Notes: generated by a model from the letters alone, not told the origin. 64,000 nt of DNA from Haemonchus contortus (GCA_000469685.2 LS997563.1:33071968-33135967); one strand, 5' to 3'; shown: positions 32,665 through 45,249, counted from the first letter of the stretch. Numbers and translations: made by a program.

Positions 32665-33181
32665 CAGTAGCGCTCAAAAGTCTTCGGTGAAATGCTATAA
32701 CGCTTTTTCTTTCATAACTTTTTTCTTAGTAGACCAAATCGCGCGAATTTTGGATATGTTTAACTAGAGCATATTTCACCCTACGCAACTCTATTTGACT
32801 GCGAAGATGCAATATCCACAGATAGGGCAAGGTGTTTGTTGCGGTAGCAGATTTTGCTAAAACTAAAGTTGTTAACGTTTGCACTTATTCGAACCTTATG
32901 TGCGCTTTTCTCACCTTGTGTTCGGCATTACCGCTCGTACACTTTTGACATGATAAAAAGGAAAGAGATTCTAGAAGGACCATCATCTTTATTTTCAGTC
33001 GATTTTGAGCTCATACTCATTGAAATATCTGGAACACGAACAGATTGCAGCTTAATAGTGGTAAATATTCAAAATACATCCACGCTCCAAATATAGAAAT
33101 TTCGCATGATTAGATCAAGTAGGAAAGGACGGGGAAGTCCGGCTGAGGAGCCATTTTAGCGAAGACTTTTGAGCGCTACTG
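32665..33181. mobile_element. Tc1-type MITE
   Basis: Both ends carry CAGTAGCGCTCAAAAGTCTT as inverted repeats, flanked by TA at 32663-32664 and 33182-33183. CAGT at the outer tip next to TA is the classic Tc1-family arrangement. Length is 517 bp. The 80-residue plus frame inside (32854-33096) has no transposase motif. Confidence 0.9.
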
Positions 33182-33356
33182 TACATTTTTTGTTCGATCT
33201 ATCGAAGCCGAGCACATCAAAGCAACGAGGTTTCAATTATATATTCCTAATCATCTAGAAGCTCGATCGCGTAGCTTCTGAAAACTCTATGAATAAGGTG
33301 AAGAATCGTAAATTTTACGAATGCGAGATCTCAGGATGGCGGCGAGCCGTCACGCG

Positions 33357-33683
33357 TCAGATCAAATCCAGAGTGAAGTTGTAAAATATTGCCGAGTTTA
33401 CTTTCGGAGATAATCTCCACTCCACGTTTCCTCCACTCATAACCGGCCCATGTATAGCCCGTGCATCCTGAACTTCTCGGCAGGCAGGCAAACGAAAATT
33501 CACATGATTCAGGGCCGTTTCCATCGCTATTAAACGGAGGCTTAAGAGGGCATCACTGTTCGTAGGACTCAGATGCGCCCCGTGCTCGAAAAAAGCATTT
33601 GCCAGCATAAAGGCGCAGATTACGATTAAAATGGTTTCGGATATATTCCCAAAGGATGAATATTCAACTCTTAGGTATGGCAT
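33357..33683 (-). other. Unassigned 108-codon ORF
   Basis: Starts MPYLRVEYSSFGNISETILI and continues with a hydrophobic patch, then NHVNFRLPACREV. It is longer than most chance frames here but has no recognised domain, and no splice partners were found. I would not call it a gene without transcript data. Confidence 0.2.
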
Positions 33684-33879
33684 GTAAGGTGAAACCGATC
33701 GAAAAACGATTCAGATTGGACGATATAAGGGGGCCTAACGATTGTACCGGTTGTACCGCACACACACAGAGTCGTGGACAGGATTAGGAACCTTCGCCAT
33801 TACCACTGTTCGCATTGGGGCAGCTTTGCTGACAATGTAATCAGCTGATCATCGTAGCCTTATTTGTTATTAGTCGGGC

Positions 33880-34195
33880 CTTTTTGAGTCATGTTTTCGG
33901 AACTCTCTTCCATCGTCAATGTTCCCATCCTGCCTCCTCTACTCCAATGGAGAGCCCCACCCTTATGGACCACCCGGGCCGCGGTCCCGCCACCCGCCAC
34001 AAACGTTACCATGCTGTCTTGGCCACTCCTAGTGATTTTGAATTTTCTAGGTCCATGGGGACAAGAGTTATGATTTTCTGCTCAGACCCCGCCCACTGTG
34101 GGCGGAGCCTAGTCCTTCCACCCACCAAAAGTGGTCCAATCCTGCCACTTGTACTTCTTCCTAATTTGAAGGCTCTAGAGCCAAACTGACAGTTT
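33880..34195 (+). repeat. Hairpin-array repeat family, fragment (array units only)
   Basis: Diverged copies of the array unit: CCCCACCCTTATGGAC, GTCCCGCCACCCGCCACAAA, then CCGCCCACTGTGGGCGGAGC and TCCACCCACCAAAAGTG. The hairpin head is absent. Confidence 0.7.
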
Positions 34196-34374
34196 TATCT
34201 TATTCTGACAGATCCTTGGATGAGTCAACGGAATGGTAGCTAGTGTATGCAGAGATATAGTAAATTCCCTAACTAACTAGGTTATGCAGAGTCATAGTTA
34301 ACTTTTAGGTGCGTCTAGTGACATCGATTTCAACTCTTATTATTAGGATGGAGTTCCCCGTCTATATCTAGAAG

Positions 34375-34670
34375 GTCGACGCATAATTATTGCAGACTTT
34401 TTGCGGCCTTCATTGTCTCTATTCAATTTGAATATCGAATTAGGAATTGTTGCAGAAATAACCTGTTCGCTTTCCTTAGCAGGTGAATGTGTCGAGAAAG
34501 CCATCCTCACATCCGCACATTATGATCTATCACTTCGAGAAAGGTTGGAAGGTGGCACTCTCATCAATCCATCTCAGCGAATTTTTCTGCGTTGAATAGC
34601 CAGCGATGGATGGAACAGCCAGCCAAAGCCAAGTTAGCAATTGAGTCTGCTCCTACATCCGCCTCACACT
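34375..34670 (+). mobile_element. Mariner fragment, same family as 24976-25536
   Basis: GACGCATAATTATTGCAGAC near the start matches the inner part of the family's terminal repeat. It is followed by the N-terminal transposase remnant (CACATTATGATCTATCACTT then CGAGAAAGGTTGGAAGG). The 3' half is lost or unrecognisable. Confidence 0.7.
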
Positions 34671-34679
34671 ATCAGAAAC

Positions 34680-35540
34680 CCCTATAGGTTATTACGTAAC
34701 AAGCACATAGTGAGGTTCGATAGATGCTTTCGCGACACGACAAAAACGAATTTAGCCGGAAGTGCACACAAATGAAGAACCCACTCAACCCTGCTTGTTA
34801 TCATATTCATTCGGTCACAGTGAAGCCTTGCAAAATTCGTTTCCGCCTTGGATTCACTGCCCTTCATTCTTCTATCGGTAGTGAAGGCTCAATGCTCACT
34901 AAAGAAAATATAAGAGAAAAATGAAAAAAATCCAAAATTTTTAGCCGGTGCCATCAACTTCCTATACTTTACAATCTTTCAAGGCTAACTCGTCGACAGT
35001 ATAACCGTGCCGGAGAAAGAACCCGTTTTTACTGCATTATTATCCTCTTTGAGTCCCATTATATAATAAGATTCAAATATCAATGTTATCTGGAGTAAAT
35101 TTGAAAGGCGTGGGAAGATCAAAAAATTCGGTGAAAACAACTTCATTCGCGTATCAACAATCCATCCCAGGGCATTCATTTCATGTGGGACGTCCTTTCT
35201 ATCGTCGACGAAGGTGGGTAAGGTCGCACGCGTCGTGCGTCGCGCAGCATACGGCGTTCTCAAAATAAACATATTTGAAGCGAGGTCTTAACTATTTTCC
35301 AGCGAGCAAACCTTTTTCATATGACATCGGTGCTGCAGTGGCTGTGCATATTTGCGCCACCCCTTGCTTGGGCGGCGAAATGCGCGGCAAACGACGATAT
35401 GTAGAATCAAAGTGACCCCTATTCTCTAGTGTAACTGTCAGAGAATGCATTGATTGATCGTGATATGAAACTATACTTTGGAATACGTGAACACAAACAC
35501 GGGTCACAAGCCAACAAAGGCATAGAAGTTGCTGCTAATA
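34680..35540. other. Gene-free stretch
   Basis: A 95-residue minus frame (34985-35272) has no recognised motif. Nothing else supported. Confidence 0.4.
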
Positions 35541-36447
35541 TTAGGTGTGTGCATTAATTTCCGCCGCCGTCTTCAAAGGGTCGTTGCGCGAACCATAATA
35601 GAGGCTCACCTGTGAATCCTGTCGTATTCTGTACGATAGGGTATTAGCTACCTACTTAAGGCCAGACAGATCAGTTTTTCCTCAAAATCCCGTTGCTCCC
35701 AGACTGATTCGTCGTGAAGCATGATAAACCGTCTCCCCGAGGGGCCCTTCTCCTGCTGTTTTTTTTTTCAAGGAAACTGGCATTGAACCCACCCGATGCT
35801 TTTTGATACTTATAGAGGACAACCTCCATCTAAGTGAACCTCCTGAGATGGTTTCTCTTTACTCGAGAGTTTGCAAGGAAAGCGGAAAGCAAAAAGTAAT
35901 GCTGTGCGTGCATTTGGTGGTGGGATCAAAAGGGTGTTTTGAACTATGAGCTGCTGAGCCCGAACGAAACTGTTACTGCTGACCGCTACGAAGACCAACT
36001 TGACTGCTTGTAGGATGCTCTCACCTAAAAGCTCACATTATCGCAAGAAAATATCATGAGGTGCTGTTCCACCACGAACATGCCAGACCCCATTTTGCGA
36101 ATAATGTCCCTATGAAAAAAGTGCATTTGTTGGATGGGATCAGTTTGTTCAGCCCGCATACTCTCCGGATCTTCCTCTTTCTGGTGACCACCTATACCGG
36201 TCCATGCAAGTCAGTTTGACAGATACACGCTTCCGGAATGCCGATGAAGTGCGAAAATGGGTAGATGACTGGATTGCCTCAAAAGATGAAGACTTTATTA
36301 GACCCGGAGTCAACAAGATATAAGAAAGATGGCAAGAAGCTGTAGCTAACGATGGGTAATACATTGGTTAATATACATTTAGTTCTAATTTTGTAATAAG
36401 TATGTTTTTGCACGCGAAAAACGGCGGAAATTAATGCACACACCTAA
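35541..36447 (+). mobile_element. Mariner element, degenerate, with TA duplication
   Basis: Terminal repeats TTAGGTGTGTGCATTAATTT and inverted partner, continuing CCGCCG, flanked by TA at 35539-35540 and 36448-36449. Length is 907 bp, shorter than a full mariner; the N-terminal DNA-binding domain is missing or unrecognisable and the catalytic half remains. Confidence 0.9.
35885..36360 (+). pseudogene. Mariner transposase catalytic-domain pseudogene
   Basis: Broken plus frames read KVMLCVWWDQKGVLNYELL, then SPNETVTADRYEDQLD. The second catalytic box reads FHHEHARPH instead of HDNARPH (about 36070), so its aspartate is replaced. Then come AYSPDLPLSGDHLYRSM (about 36155-36210, third box, aspartate kept), NADEVRKWVDDWIASKDEDF and VNKI. 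Stops and frame changes occur between boxes. This is the D,D34D domain of a mariner transposase and is dead by both the substitution and the frameshifts. Confidence 0.8.
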
Positions 36448-36449
36448 TA

Positions 36450-37990
36450 TAAAGCCACCCTTGTCATCGAACATGCTGCAGGACTTATGGGATGCATAAC
36501 GTAGGCCGTAGGCTGACCAGTATTAAGTTCAACTCTGAAATTATTCAATTCTAAGAGTATGCAGAAGAAGCATCCGTTTCAAATACAGAAAGTTATGGCG
36601 TATACCAGGAAGAGATGACTATTGCTACTGCTATCACTTATTACGATTATCTGCATTAGATAGCACTGACATCGCTCATAAAAAATCACCATCCTACAAT
36701 CTACAAAATTCTCCATTGAATGGAAAGATATTACCTTATCATCGCGACAGTCAGCGGACGCAGCCTTCACAATGTCGCTACAAATCACTATTCCTGAGCG
36801 TGAATTCAAAATTTAGTTTAAAAAGGTCACAGGTAATGCGTCTAAAGCAGTAGAGCAATTGACAAGCAATTAATAAGCAGTTGAAAAGCGAAATATTCTA
36901 CCGAGGATGCCTAGTGAAGAGTTCGAGGGCCGGATCTGGATGTGGAGGTTCTCCTCTGATATAATTCTAATTTCAACTGGTTGCTGCTCCCTGAAGGAGT
37001 TCCAATTTAAAAAAGATTTGAAATAAAATTTCCAAGGATGCTTTATTGAGTGTATATTTCGGGAGATATTCAATCTGCACTACAACATGGACGTGTCGAT
37101 GAAAAACTGGAACAACACCAAGTGGGCTCCCTCCTCACACTTTAATAGGACTAAACGGATCTTATGAAATTGCTTCGATTTGCACGGTCACTTCGTCGGT
37201 AGAAAGATTTCGTGTTTTACACAGTGAAAATTTTCGAAACGCACTAATTGAGTCGAGTGCTAAACGAGCACTCGCCAATCTATTGACTTTGAATTCTGTT
37301 TCGAAAAGTTTTAAAAGAGTAGATATAAAGATGTTTCATCGCTGCTCAAACGTCAAACAGTCATCAGACCGTATGCTTGCTCAAAAACATTTTTGATCAA
37401 AGAACAAACGAACACACAATTTTTTTTGGAAACGGATTTGATGGTTATCAATTATCATGATTAAACCCTTTGCTTGATTTCTGGAAATGAAACTTTCATC
37501 TACTTGACAAATGCCAGTTTCGAGCCCACGAGTTACTAGATCATAGTGTCCAAACTTGGCAGCGTTCTGTTGGTTCTCAGCTGACGCATCTACTCAATCC
37601 TTAGTTAGAGACAGGATATGCAGGGTGACGGATCGAATGCAGTGCATAGGGGAAAGAGCTGGTCCGCATGTAGGTGAATGCTGTTCAACTGGCTTTTAAT
37701 CTCTGACTTTTCATATTGATGTTAGATGCGCGCATTAACGACGTAGCATTCAAGAATGCTATAGTAACCTTCTCACTTCTCCTGCTGAAGCCATTTTCGT
37801 ATTCAAATGAGATCCTGAATAGCAAACACTTCGCTTTTGTCAATGCTGATTCATGGAACCTTCATTAGTGCTGATTCTTGAAGGAAAACAGTATAGAAAA
37901 CAGCAAAGCCTCCTCCACGCTTCCATCAAGCATGACCACAAATAGATATGATAGTCTTTTTAACACCCAACGATGAGAGCGAGATGCTTT
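36450..37990. other. Gene-free stretch
   Basis: AT-rich; short frames only. Confidence 0.45.
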
Positions 37991-37991
37991 T

Positions 37992-38485
37992 CTCAAAGAT
38001 TAAGTGAAGTAGAAACGAATCGAGAGCAAAAAAAAATGGAAGTCATTTCAAGAAGGTTCTATTGTTATCTCCGCGCAGTGCATCATAATTAGTACCGCCA
38101 GAGGGGACACTTTTTGGTTCAAGTCTGTTCAGCGAAAAAAATCGTGAATTCCGATCCCTTTCCTCAAGAATAGGTGAAGTGTAAACGAATCTGGAAAAAA
38201 TGAAACCCATTCCAAGGAGGTTCCATTGTTATCTCCTAGCAGTGCATCATAACAAGCACCGCCACAAGGAGCCCTTTTCGATTCAATACTGTTCAACGAA
38301 AGAAATTCTCATTTCTGATGATTCACTGAAAGACTAGGCGAAGTAGAAACCAATGGGGAGCCAAAAAGTGAAACTCTTTTTAAGGAGGTTCTATTGTTAT
38401 CTCGGCAGCAGTGCGTCATAATAAGCACCGCTACCGGGGAAACATTATGATTCAGATCTGTTCAGCGAAAGAAATCATAGCAGCA
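37992..38485 (+). repeat. Three-unit tandem repeat of about 163-171 bp
   Basis: Units start at 37992, 38163 and 38326. Each has GTGAAGT-or-GCGAAGT-AGAAAC, then AGG-GGTTCTATTGTTATCT, then GCAGTGCATCATAA, AAGCACCGCC and GTTCA-CGAA-GAAAT. Units are about 75-80 percent alike by eye, so it is an old array. Confidence 0.85.
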
Positions 38486-38489
38486 GTGA

Positions 38490-40140
38490 GAGAGCAAAGT
38501 ATCACACTTTTGAGCTTTGCTCACACAAAAAATATTAACGATTAACGTGGCATAGATGGTTATTCGTTGTGTTGTTGATCAGATTACATCTGCTGCCATC
38601 TGCTTATAAAAGCCTTTCTATAGCAGAATAGCGTTAACCATCAGAAGCTATGATTAAGCAACCGAACGGATAAGCCTGCTCTCAATAAAAGTCTGAATGA
38701 ATCAGCAGGTAGTTATCGTGTTGATGAAATGCTGATGCAATCTTACAACCCCTTTGCTTACGTGTCTGTCAAGATTCCATTAACATATGAAGGATGATGA
38801 AGTAGCATCGATTAGAGATTCAGAAAGAGCCAGCAATAGGAATTAACTATTTTGAGCTTTCAGTGTATGCATTTCAAATAAAATTTACTATGAACTCTCA
38901 CAGTGATTGGGACATTACGAGGAAGGTGCCATGCCTATATCTACCATCGTTTCATGCTAAGGCACAATAGTTTTATGGTCATTCGAATGCCCAGAATAAC
39001 TCTGACGTCAGTGCAAGGTAACCAAAGAACGGCGGAAGAGAGCATGTAGTGATCTACATCGAATTCGTTGTGAACAGTGCAAATAGCTGGATACTACACG
39101 CAGGATTCATTGACAGAGACAAGTTTTTCCTGCACGTCCAGTTGTCAATTAATCTACACCCTTTCGCTGAGGAGGATGCTGTGCTCACCTTCAGCTGGGC
39201 ATGTAAATAGGGATTCGTCGGAAAGTCAGCAGCCTTCGGACCTGCTTCAAGCATAAGATGATGTCCACGAAATTGGTCCCTCAAATAAATTCTTGTAATG
39301 TCAAATGCAGAAAAGAAATCAGCTAGTTATTCGAGTTCTTCGTCACCTATATCAGATTTCTCCACCGCGCACAATTCATCTTTTTATTCTGGAAACTCCT
39401 AGCTCCAGCTTCCAGGCTGCAAAAATCTGTTTCGAACAGTACCTTACCAGAATCTACTGGCATTTCCAGAAAACGGAGAAATTTTTGCCTCTAAATTTTG
39501 AGAGCATGTTGCTTGCGAGCGAGCCGAATAAGGATTATAGGTTCATTAGTTGGGTAAGGGCGCTGTTGGTAGAGCAAGACTATAACTAATCGGTATTCGA
39601 CGTGGTCGTTAGAAGTAAGTAATCGTCGACCGAACGATGGGTTATCGAAAGGCCTGCCGTAGACTTCTGCTCCACATTACGGAACTGATCCCTTCTACAC
39701 TCATGAGAGTGAGATATGGCGGCTGATTGGAGGCAGTGATACTCTCTTGTCATCCACCATGAATGGCACGATCGCCCTCCCTGAGAAAAGTTTGCTTCGA
39801 CGATGATCTTCAGACTGAGCGTCCATTGTCCTCAAATACCGACACTGTTCTGGCCTCCCGTCAGAACAGTCCTCCTTAAAGTGTCAGGAAATGGGAGAGG
39901 CTACCTCAATTCCCTAATCCATCAACCATCGCAAAAGTCGCATTCACAGCTGGACTCCCACTCCTTGGCTAAACAGGAGATCGGGTGTGAGTCAGTGTGT
40001 GAGAAACTGCTCGACTGTAAGTAAGCGACGACATTAACCGACTTCACTAATGCGAGGGATGAAATGTACATAGATGCCACGTGAAAATCCACTCAGGAAA
40101 TTGCAATGCCAACCAACAGCGTAAGCCTACAACTCGCTAT
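38490..40140. other. Mostly gene-free stretch
   Basis: A 94-codon plus frame at 39305-39589 is unassigned. The part near 39.6-40.1 kb may include diverged 5' sequence of the mariner below, but I cannot show it. Confidence 0.35.
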
Positions 40141-40149
40141 ACAGTAAGG

Positions 40150-40640
40150 CGCTCACGCCAAGAGGGACATAAGCTCATTCTTTCTTTGCTCAACCGGATG
40201 AGTTACCGGGAGGTCCTACCAGAGTGCGCTGCGTTGAACAAAGGAGTATCCTGTTAGCGAATGAGAGAGATGGTGCTTCAGCCCCCCCCCCCCGTTTCAT
40301 ACCGAGTACAAAGAAATTCGATTGTGTAGACAATGCTCGACCACCCCGCGAGAGGACGTCGATGAATGAGCAGGAAAGACTTGGTATAACCTGACTACCC
40401 TACTTCCCTCATATTCCCCTGACTTCGACCCATATTACTGCCATTCCTTAAGAAACTCGCAGACCTGTTCTGAAGAAAAAAATTTACTAAATGTCGAGAA
40501 GTCAAGTAGGTGGGAGATGGATGAATTGCACCAGGCCTCTCTTCATATTGGAGGAATGGCATCAATGCCCTGTCCGGTCGATGGAGAGACATTGTGGCTA
40601 AAAAGGGCCGCTATCTTGATCACCGATCTAAGTTTGTCGT
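40150..40640 (+). pseudogene. Highly degenerate mariner transposase, C-terminal half
   Basis: In shifting plus frames: SYREVLPECAALNKGV, then DNARPPRE at about 40337 (the HDNARPH catalytic box), LPYSPDFDPYYCH at about 40408 (the SPDLAPSDYH box), and YWRNGINALSGRWRDIVAKK then GRYLDH near 40550-40625. The last block matches the usual FY-RGI-L-RW-VV-GY close of mariner proteins. Terminal repeats were not found. It is inactive. Confidence 0.6.
40290..40302 (+). repeat. Poly-C run
   Basis: A short run of C lies inside the degenerate mariner and probably marks replication slippage. Confidence 0.8.
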
Positions 40641-40644
40641 TGTT

Positions 40645-41865
40645 GTTAGTTTAACTCGAAAAAACCGGCTAAACTTCTTCAACACTATCAGGATGCTCCA
40701 ATAGTTCCAAATACGTGAAGCATCTATCAGGATGACGGAGATGACTTAAGGAAAGCTGTCTGCGAGTTGAATAGTCGAAACTCGACAGACGTTTGGTATC
40801 GTCAAGATAGTTTGCGGAGACGAATTCAGATGTTATATTCGACTATATATTTATTACATGATGTATCTCATGTGATAGGAAAAAAGTTCCGTGACTCATC
40901 AAAAACAATCCTAAAACGATATGCATAAGTCGATCCCGAAACAGTCTTTGTTCTTATTCTGTATTCTTTGTCACTCTAAGCAGTGAAAAAACCTCAAGAG
41001 TTGGCGACTTCATCCAATCCTTGCTTCTTTACGGCAAGAGTCCAGCAGACTCAAGTGCTCAAAAAATACCGTACACTTACGGTTCGGCCGTGTCTTTGTG
41101 TATGCTTCATAAAAATGAAGTGTTGAAAGGAAACGTTGTTTGTAAAGAAGAGACGAGATGGGATCATCAAGAAAAACGCCAAGTGAAAGGAGGTAAAAGA
41201 TTGTTCATTTGCTCAGCTTCTAAAATAAGTATGAGTAACTCTTCGATTAATAACCTTGTTTATAAATGGAAACGAGCTTATTTCAGAGAATTGGCGACCA
41301 CAATTCAATGAACTTTAGTTAGCTATAAACAGTATGGCGTACGCGTCATGACGTAAATTTGTAAGAAATCTTGAAAGAAGGAAATTATCATGCCAGGAAA
41401 CACGTTCGTGTTAATTTGTGAAGTTGATGGAATGCTTTGTAACTGATGCTATCTCCAAAAATAGGATCTCGCTAATGTATTAAAATCGGAAAAATAAGCT
41501 AAAGCTAAATAAGCTAGCGCTGAGAGCGAAAAACTTCAAATATTTTATAGACAAGGCATGGATTGAAATATCGAAGAAATGAAGAACTGAAGCTCTACGT
41601 GCGTGAATGGATCATTGTAATGACACAAAAAGTGATGAATGGCGCTTAGAAAGGAAAGGAAGGAAAAAGAAAGAAGCTGCTTTTGGTTTCCCCTATCATT
41701 AACCTTGAAGGCTTTCCCAAGGTTACCTTCTACGAAGTGGGATACCCATAAAATTAAATATCCTTCTGCAAAGATTTATTCAGAAGATCTTGTTCTGGCC
41801 TAATAGAAACAAATATTGGAGCCTTTAGACGTCGTTTGGTCGAAGGTTTAGTTAGCCAAGGCTGA
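40645..41865. other. Gene-free stretch
   Basis: A 96-codon frame at 41021-41311 (+) has no recognised domain. Nothing else supported. Confidence 0.4.
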
Positions 41866-41869
41866 CACC

Positions 41870-41955
41870 GGTGAAGGATTCGAACCCGTGACCATGCCCA
41901 TGTGAAAGTGCACAACCCACTCAACACATTGTGTTTGCTCAATTACGAAAAACTG
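41870..41955 (-). other. tRNA-like promoter segment (SINE head or tRNA relic)
   Basis: Minus strand: TGTGTTGAGTGGGTTGTGCA resembles a pol III A box, and ACGGGTTCGAATCC about 30 bp later is a good B box. The T-arm pairs only partly, so a working tRNA is unlikely. Confidence 0.45.
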
Positions 41956-42719
41956 TTTTTTTTTGAAAGCATTCAACGATTTCCTAAATCAACCCCCCTT
42001 CAAGGCCGCCCATGCTGTGAACTCGAATGTTGTTTTAGATCTAATCGAATGCGACATAACATACTATTCCAGGGATTTTTATCTTCAGAATAGTTTGTTA
42101 GTGTGGACTATTCCTCACTTCTATCGGCGGACCATCAGAAGCGGAGAAGGGAGAATGCTTGTTTCGCAATCAAGTGTATGCGAAAATAACAATTTACGGC
42201 AAAAAGGCACTTCACCTTACCCCCACCATTTCACTAGCGACCCACAAATCACTAACCATAGGAACAGCGATTACAATACCCAGAAGAATTGGTAGTTAAT
42301 TGCGTAATTCAGTAGGATCGACATTTGCTTCAGTAGATGTTGATGGTGATGAAAAATTGCATTTCTTCTGAGAAATGTGGTTCTTTTTTATTCGATCTCA
42401 AGATACAGAGAGTTTCATGACCATAGCGAAATGAACAGTTCTATTTCAAGCAATTCAACACTGTCCCACCAATTTCCGGATGATGGCAACATTTTCGAAT
42501 TAACAGAATGATAAGGGCTCCCGAGCCGCCTAACAATTTCCCTTTATAATTATGAAATCCGCCATCGAATGCTCACGAATGTCTAACAAATTTCACTTTG
42601 AATCAGCCTGGGATTACGGTATCAATACCGACTTTTCGAAAAAAAAGGTGTTTGTGTGATTGTGATTGCGAGGTTGCCCTAGATTTTCTAATATCGTTGA
42701 GAATCTCAATGAGAGCTAC

Positions 42720-42790
42720 TAACCTCCGTCTGCAACTATGGCGAGCTTCACCATTAACTCGATTCGGTTCAGTTTCCTGAAGCAAAGAGA
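42720..42790 (-). CDS. Possible short exon of an unrecognised gene
   Basis: Within a minus frame ending at 42603, a TTTGCTTCAG acceptor (about 42780) is followed by ETEPNRVNGEARHSCRRR and a GTTAGT donor. The surrounding frame (KFTGRGFEIVPDKFSDNQIL, LIEILNDIRKSRATSQSQSH) is also protein-like. The upstream part of the same frame is SINE sequence and not coding. No family recognised. Confidence 0.25.
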
Positions 42791-42881
42791 TCAAAATCTG
42801 ATTGTCAGAAAACTTGTCGGGAACTATCTCGAAACCTCGACCCGTGAATTTCAATAGTGCATCTACACGGAGAGATGGGCG

Positions 42882-43150
42882 GAAGTGGTGTGGTTGCAAG
42901 TGACGCTCTTCACACATGCATGGATCACGGGTTCCGTATAGATATCCGCCCAGGTCAACCGAGCCTCCCAACTCTCCGGGGTCGGTGAATTGTTTCAGAC
43001 CCGTATGGGAGCATAAGAGCACTGACTTGTACATAGGCTGGAATTGCATGTCATTGTCTAGGCTACTACGATTCTGAATGGAGGTCGAATGCGTGTGCAC
43101 ATCCCTCAGACGGGATTGATTGAAGCCCCAAGACTTTATCCTTTATCCTT
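42882..43150 (+). mobile_element. tRNA-headed SINE copy 4
   Basis: Head GGAAGTGGTGTGGTTGCAAG with B-box remnant ATCACGGGTTCCG. Body CCGCCCAGGTCAACC, CCGGGGTCGGTGAATTGTTT, CACTGACTTGTACATAGGCT. Tail GGGATTGATTGAAGCCCCAA then GACTTTATCCTTTATCC. The tail is identical to copy 3 over about 40 bp. Confidence 0.75.
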
Positions 43151-44555
43151 TGGAGAAACAAGGACAAATTTTCCTTTCTGAGCAGGGTGGACTCTCTATA
43201 CCACCAGTTGAAGGTCATTTTTCACTTATCAAGATGCTATAACTACTTCGGCCCGAGATTCACAAAATTATCGAACTCATCCTGTTGAATGTCGGCTCTG
43301 CATTTGCTTGGCGTCGGAGTGAAATCAGGATTGATGTCGAATGGTTTCAGAAATTCTACACACTACTGTAAAGTGTATGCACTCAAATCGCCTCCTGAGT
43401 TGAATCTTCATCAGCACTGCCTACGTTCTCACTAATGAAGCGAATACCTATAAATTGTCAAGGTAAAATGTGGTGTGCTCCTTTCGAACTTCACCCTTAG
43501 AGGTACGATATCGCAAAGCAGCTGCGGCATATCGTTGGTTCATGTGGATTGGGTACTATACTGCTGTTCAGTAGTGCTCACTAAGTCGTAGCACCTGTCA
43601 CCTGTAGCTCTGTTCATCATCGATTTCTTTGAGCAGGAACCAACGCCCACTTGATCTCTGACTTCTCGACGTGAGCGATGGCACATCTGATCTTTACCCG
43701 CTGACGGAGCTCGCAACTCCGGATCATCCAGCACTTGTGTAAGCTCCTTACATCGCCCTTTCCACGGCACGTTGGATGACGCTTCAGCCATGCTCCCATC
43801 CTTTCTTATAGCTGTCTATTCCACAACTTTCCAAGCTGTCTATTCCACAACTCTGTCTATTCCGGCCAGCATTTGTTCCGTCTGGTCGATATTCGATGGT
43901 TGCCAATATTTTCTGAGCCAATATCGATGACCGTACAATCCCTCACCAACGTGATGGCACACCGACTTTCTGGAGGGAGAAGAGGGGACGACCAATTTGT
44001 CTCGCTTGACCCATTGACGACCACGTGGCCCGGCTGCGAGCGAAACCATACGTGCTTCTCGGACAGCGTGGCCCGTCGGCGGGCGACGGTAATATCCACA
44101 TTATTTATTGAGCCTTGCCAAATTTTTTGACTGTTTTAAGTGTCAGCTAGGCTCACAGCCTTCTCTAGAAACTTGAGACCTTGTGGACCAAGAATCACTT
44201 ACTTGCAACTAAAGCTATGAGAGAAAACAAAAGTACTTGAAGTACGGTCTTTACAGTACTTGAATCAAGCATTATCAACTGCTCATTCACAAGTACTAGA
44301 GGTAGTAATTCGGGAAAACACTCAAGACTATGTTTAGAGTTGTCTTGAACTTTTCACGAGGTTTATAAATTTAAAAAAACCCATCCGAAGGTCAGTATAT
44401 CAAGCAATGAACTCAATCTAACATGTTAGTCCTTGTTGTATTAGCACTGTATCGGATGCGTAGAGGATGATGATAACCGACCACCTTGGCTTTTTTATGC
44501 GGTTTTAGCCAAGGCAATTTAGCTTCCCAAATAAGCCTAGGTAGGGTAGCAGCAC
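43151..44555. other. No supported gene; possible retroelement debris
   Basis: Overlapping frames on both strands at 43540-44130 are GC-rich compared with neighbours but give no firm motif. A 24-bp tandem repeat lies at 43811-43863. Confidence 0.35.
43811..43863 (+). repeat. Short tandem repeat, 2.4 units of about 24 bp
   Basis: GCTGTCTATTCCACAACT occurs twice, followed by a partial CTGTCTATTCC. Confidence 0.85.
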
Positions 44556-44599
44556 CTGGGTGGCTGGGATGACTACCTCCTGCGAAAAAAAGAAAGAAA

Positions 44600-45040
44600 A
44601 CTTGCTCATCTCGGTGCTCCTATATTGCCGTTACATTGATGACTGCCTTATCATATGTTCGACTCAGGAAGAAATAGACATTTGTTACGATCTCCTGGAC
44701 AAGCAGTCAGGAAACATCAACTTTACACGGGAAAAGCCTGTGGAGGATTAGCTGCCGTTTTTGAATGACCAAGTCCAGGTGATATGGGGCATGACAAGAA
44801 CAAAATGGTACCGCAAGCCAAGCTGTAAGAACGTAACTGTACACTATCAATCGGCGCACCCCATAAAAATCAGACACAGTACTATGCTCAGGGTCGCAAG
44901 TAAAGTTTCATCCAATGCTGAGCTGAAGATGGAGTCCTTGCGCCTAGCCCAGAGCATTGCCTCGTTAAACGGATATCCGTGCCCTGCTTCAACACAGGAG
45001 CTTCTCTACATCGACAACCCGGGAAAGAATACGACCTGAC
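44600..45040 (+). pseudogene. Penelope-like RT thumb region (copy 2)
   Basis: Frames 44560-44751 and 44761-45039 are in line apart from a TAG between REKPVED and LPFLND. They hold YIDD, the FTREKP segment and KWYRKPSCKNVTVHYQSAHP, then LRVASKVSSNAELKMESLRL. They are clearly related to 27580-27900 but differ at many positions, so the two copies are separate old insertions. Confidence 0.8.
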
Positions 45041-45249
45041 AAGGTGGCTTTTTGTTTGCCTTTCATTCCCGAGGAAGTAAGTAGATCTAACCGATCAATT
45101 GTGCGTCGGTGTGGTCTTCAAGACGATATATGGGTTGTCGAAACATCTCCAAACACCCTTTGGAAGCTTCTTGTTCGTAGTTGACTCTACGATACTGTAT
45201 GCGACATGCTAGCTGTGTGGTATGCCCTCATGGCAAAGTGGGTGACTGC

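Noticed and set aside
34985..35272. 95-codon minus frame
   Set aside because: Starts in repetitive-looking sequence; no domain, signal or splice support.
42603..43100. 165-codon minus frame as a single gene
   Set aside because: The upstream half is a SINE copy in reverse; only a possible short exon near 42720-42790 is kept at low confidence.
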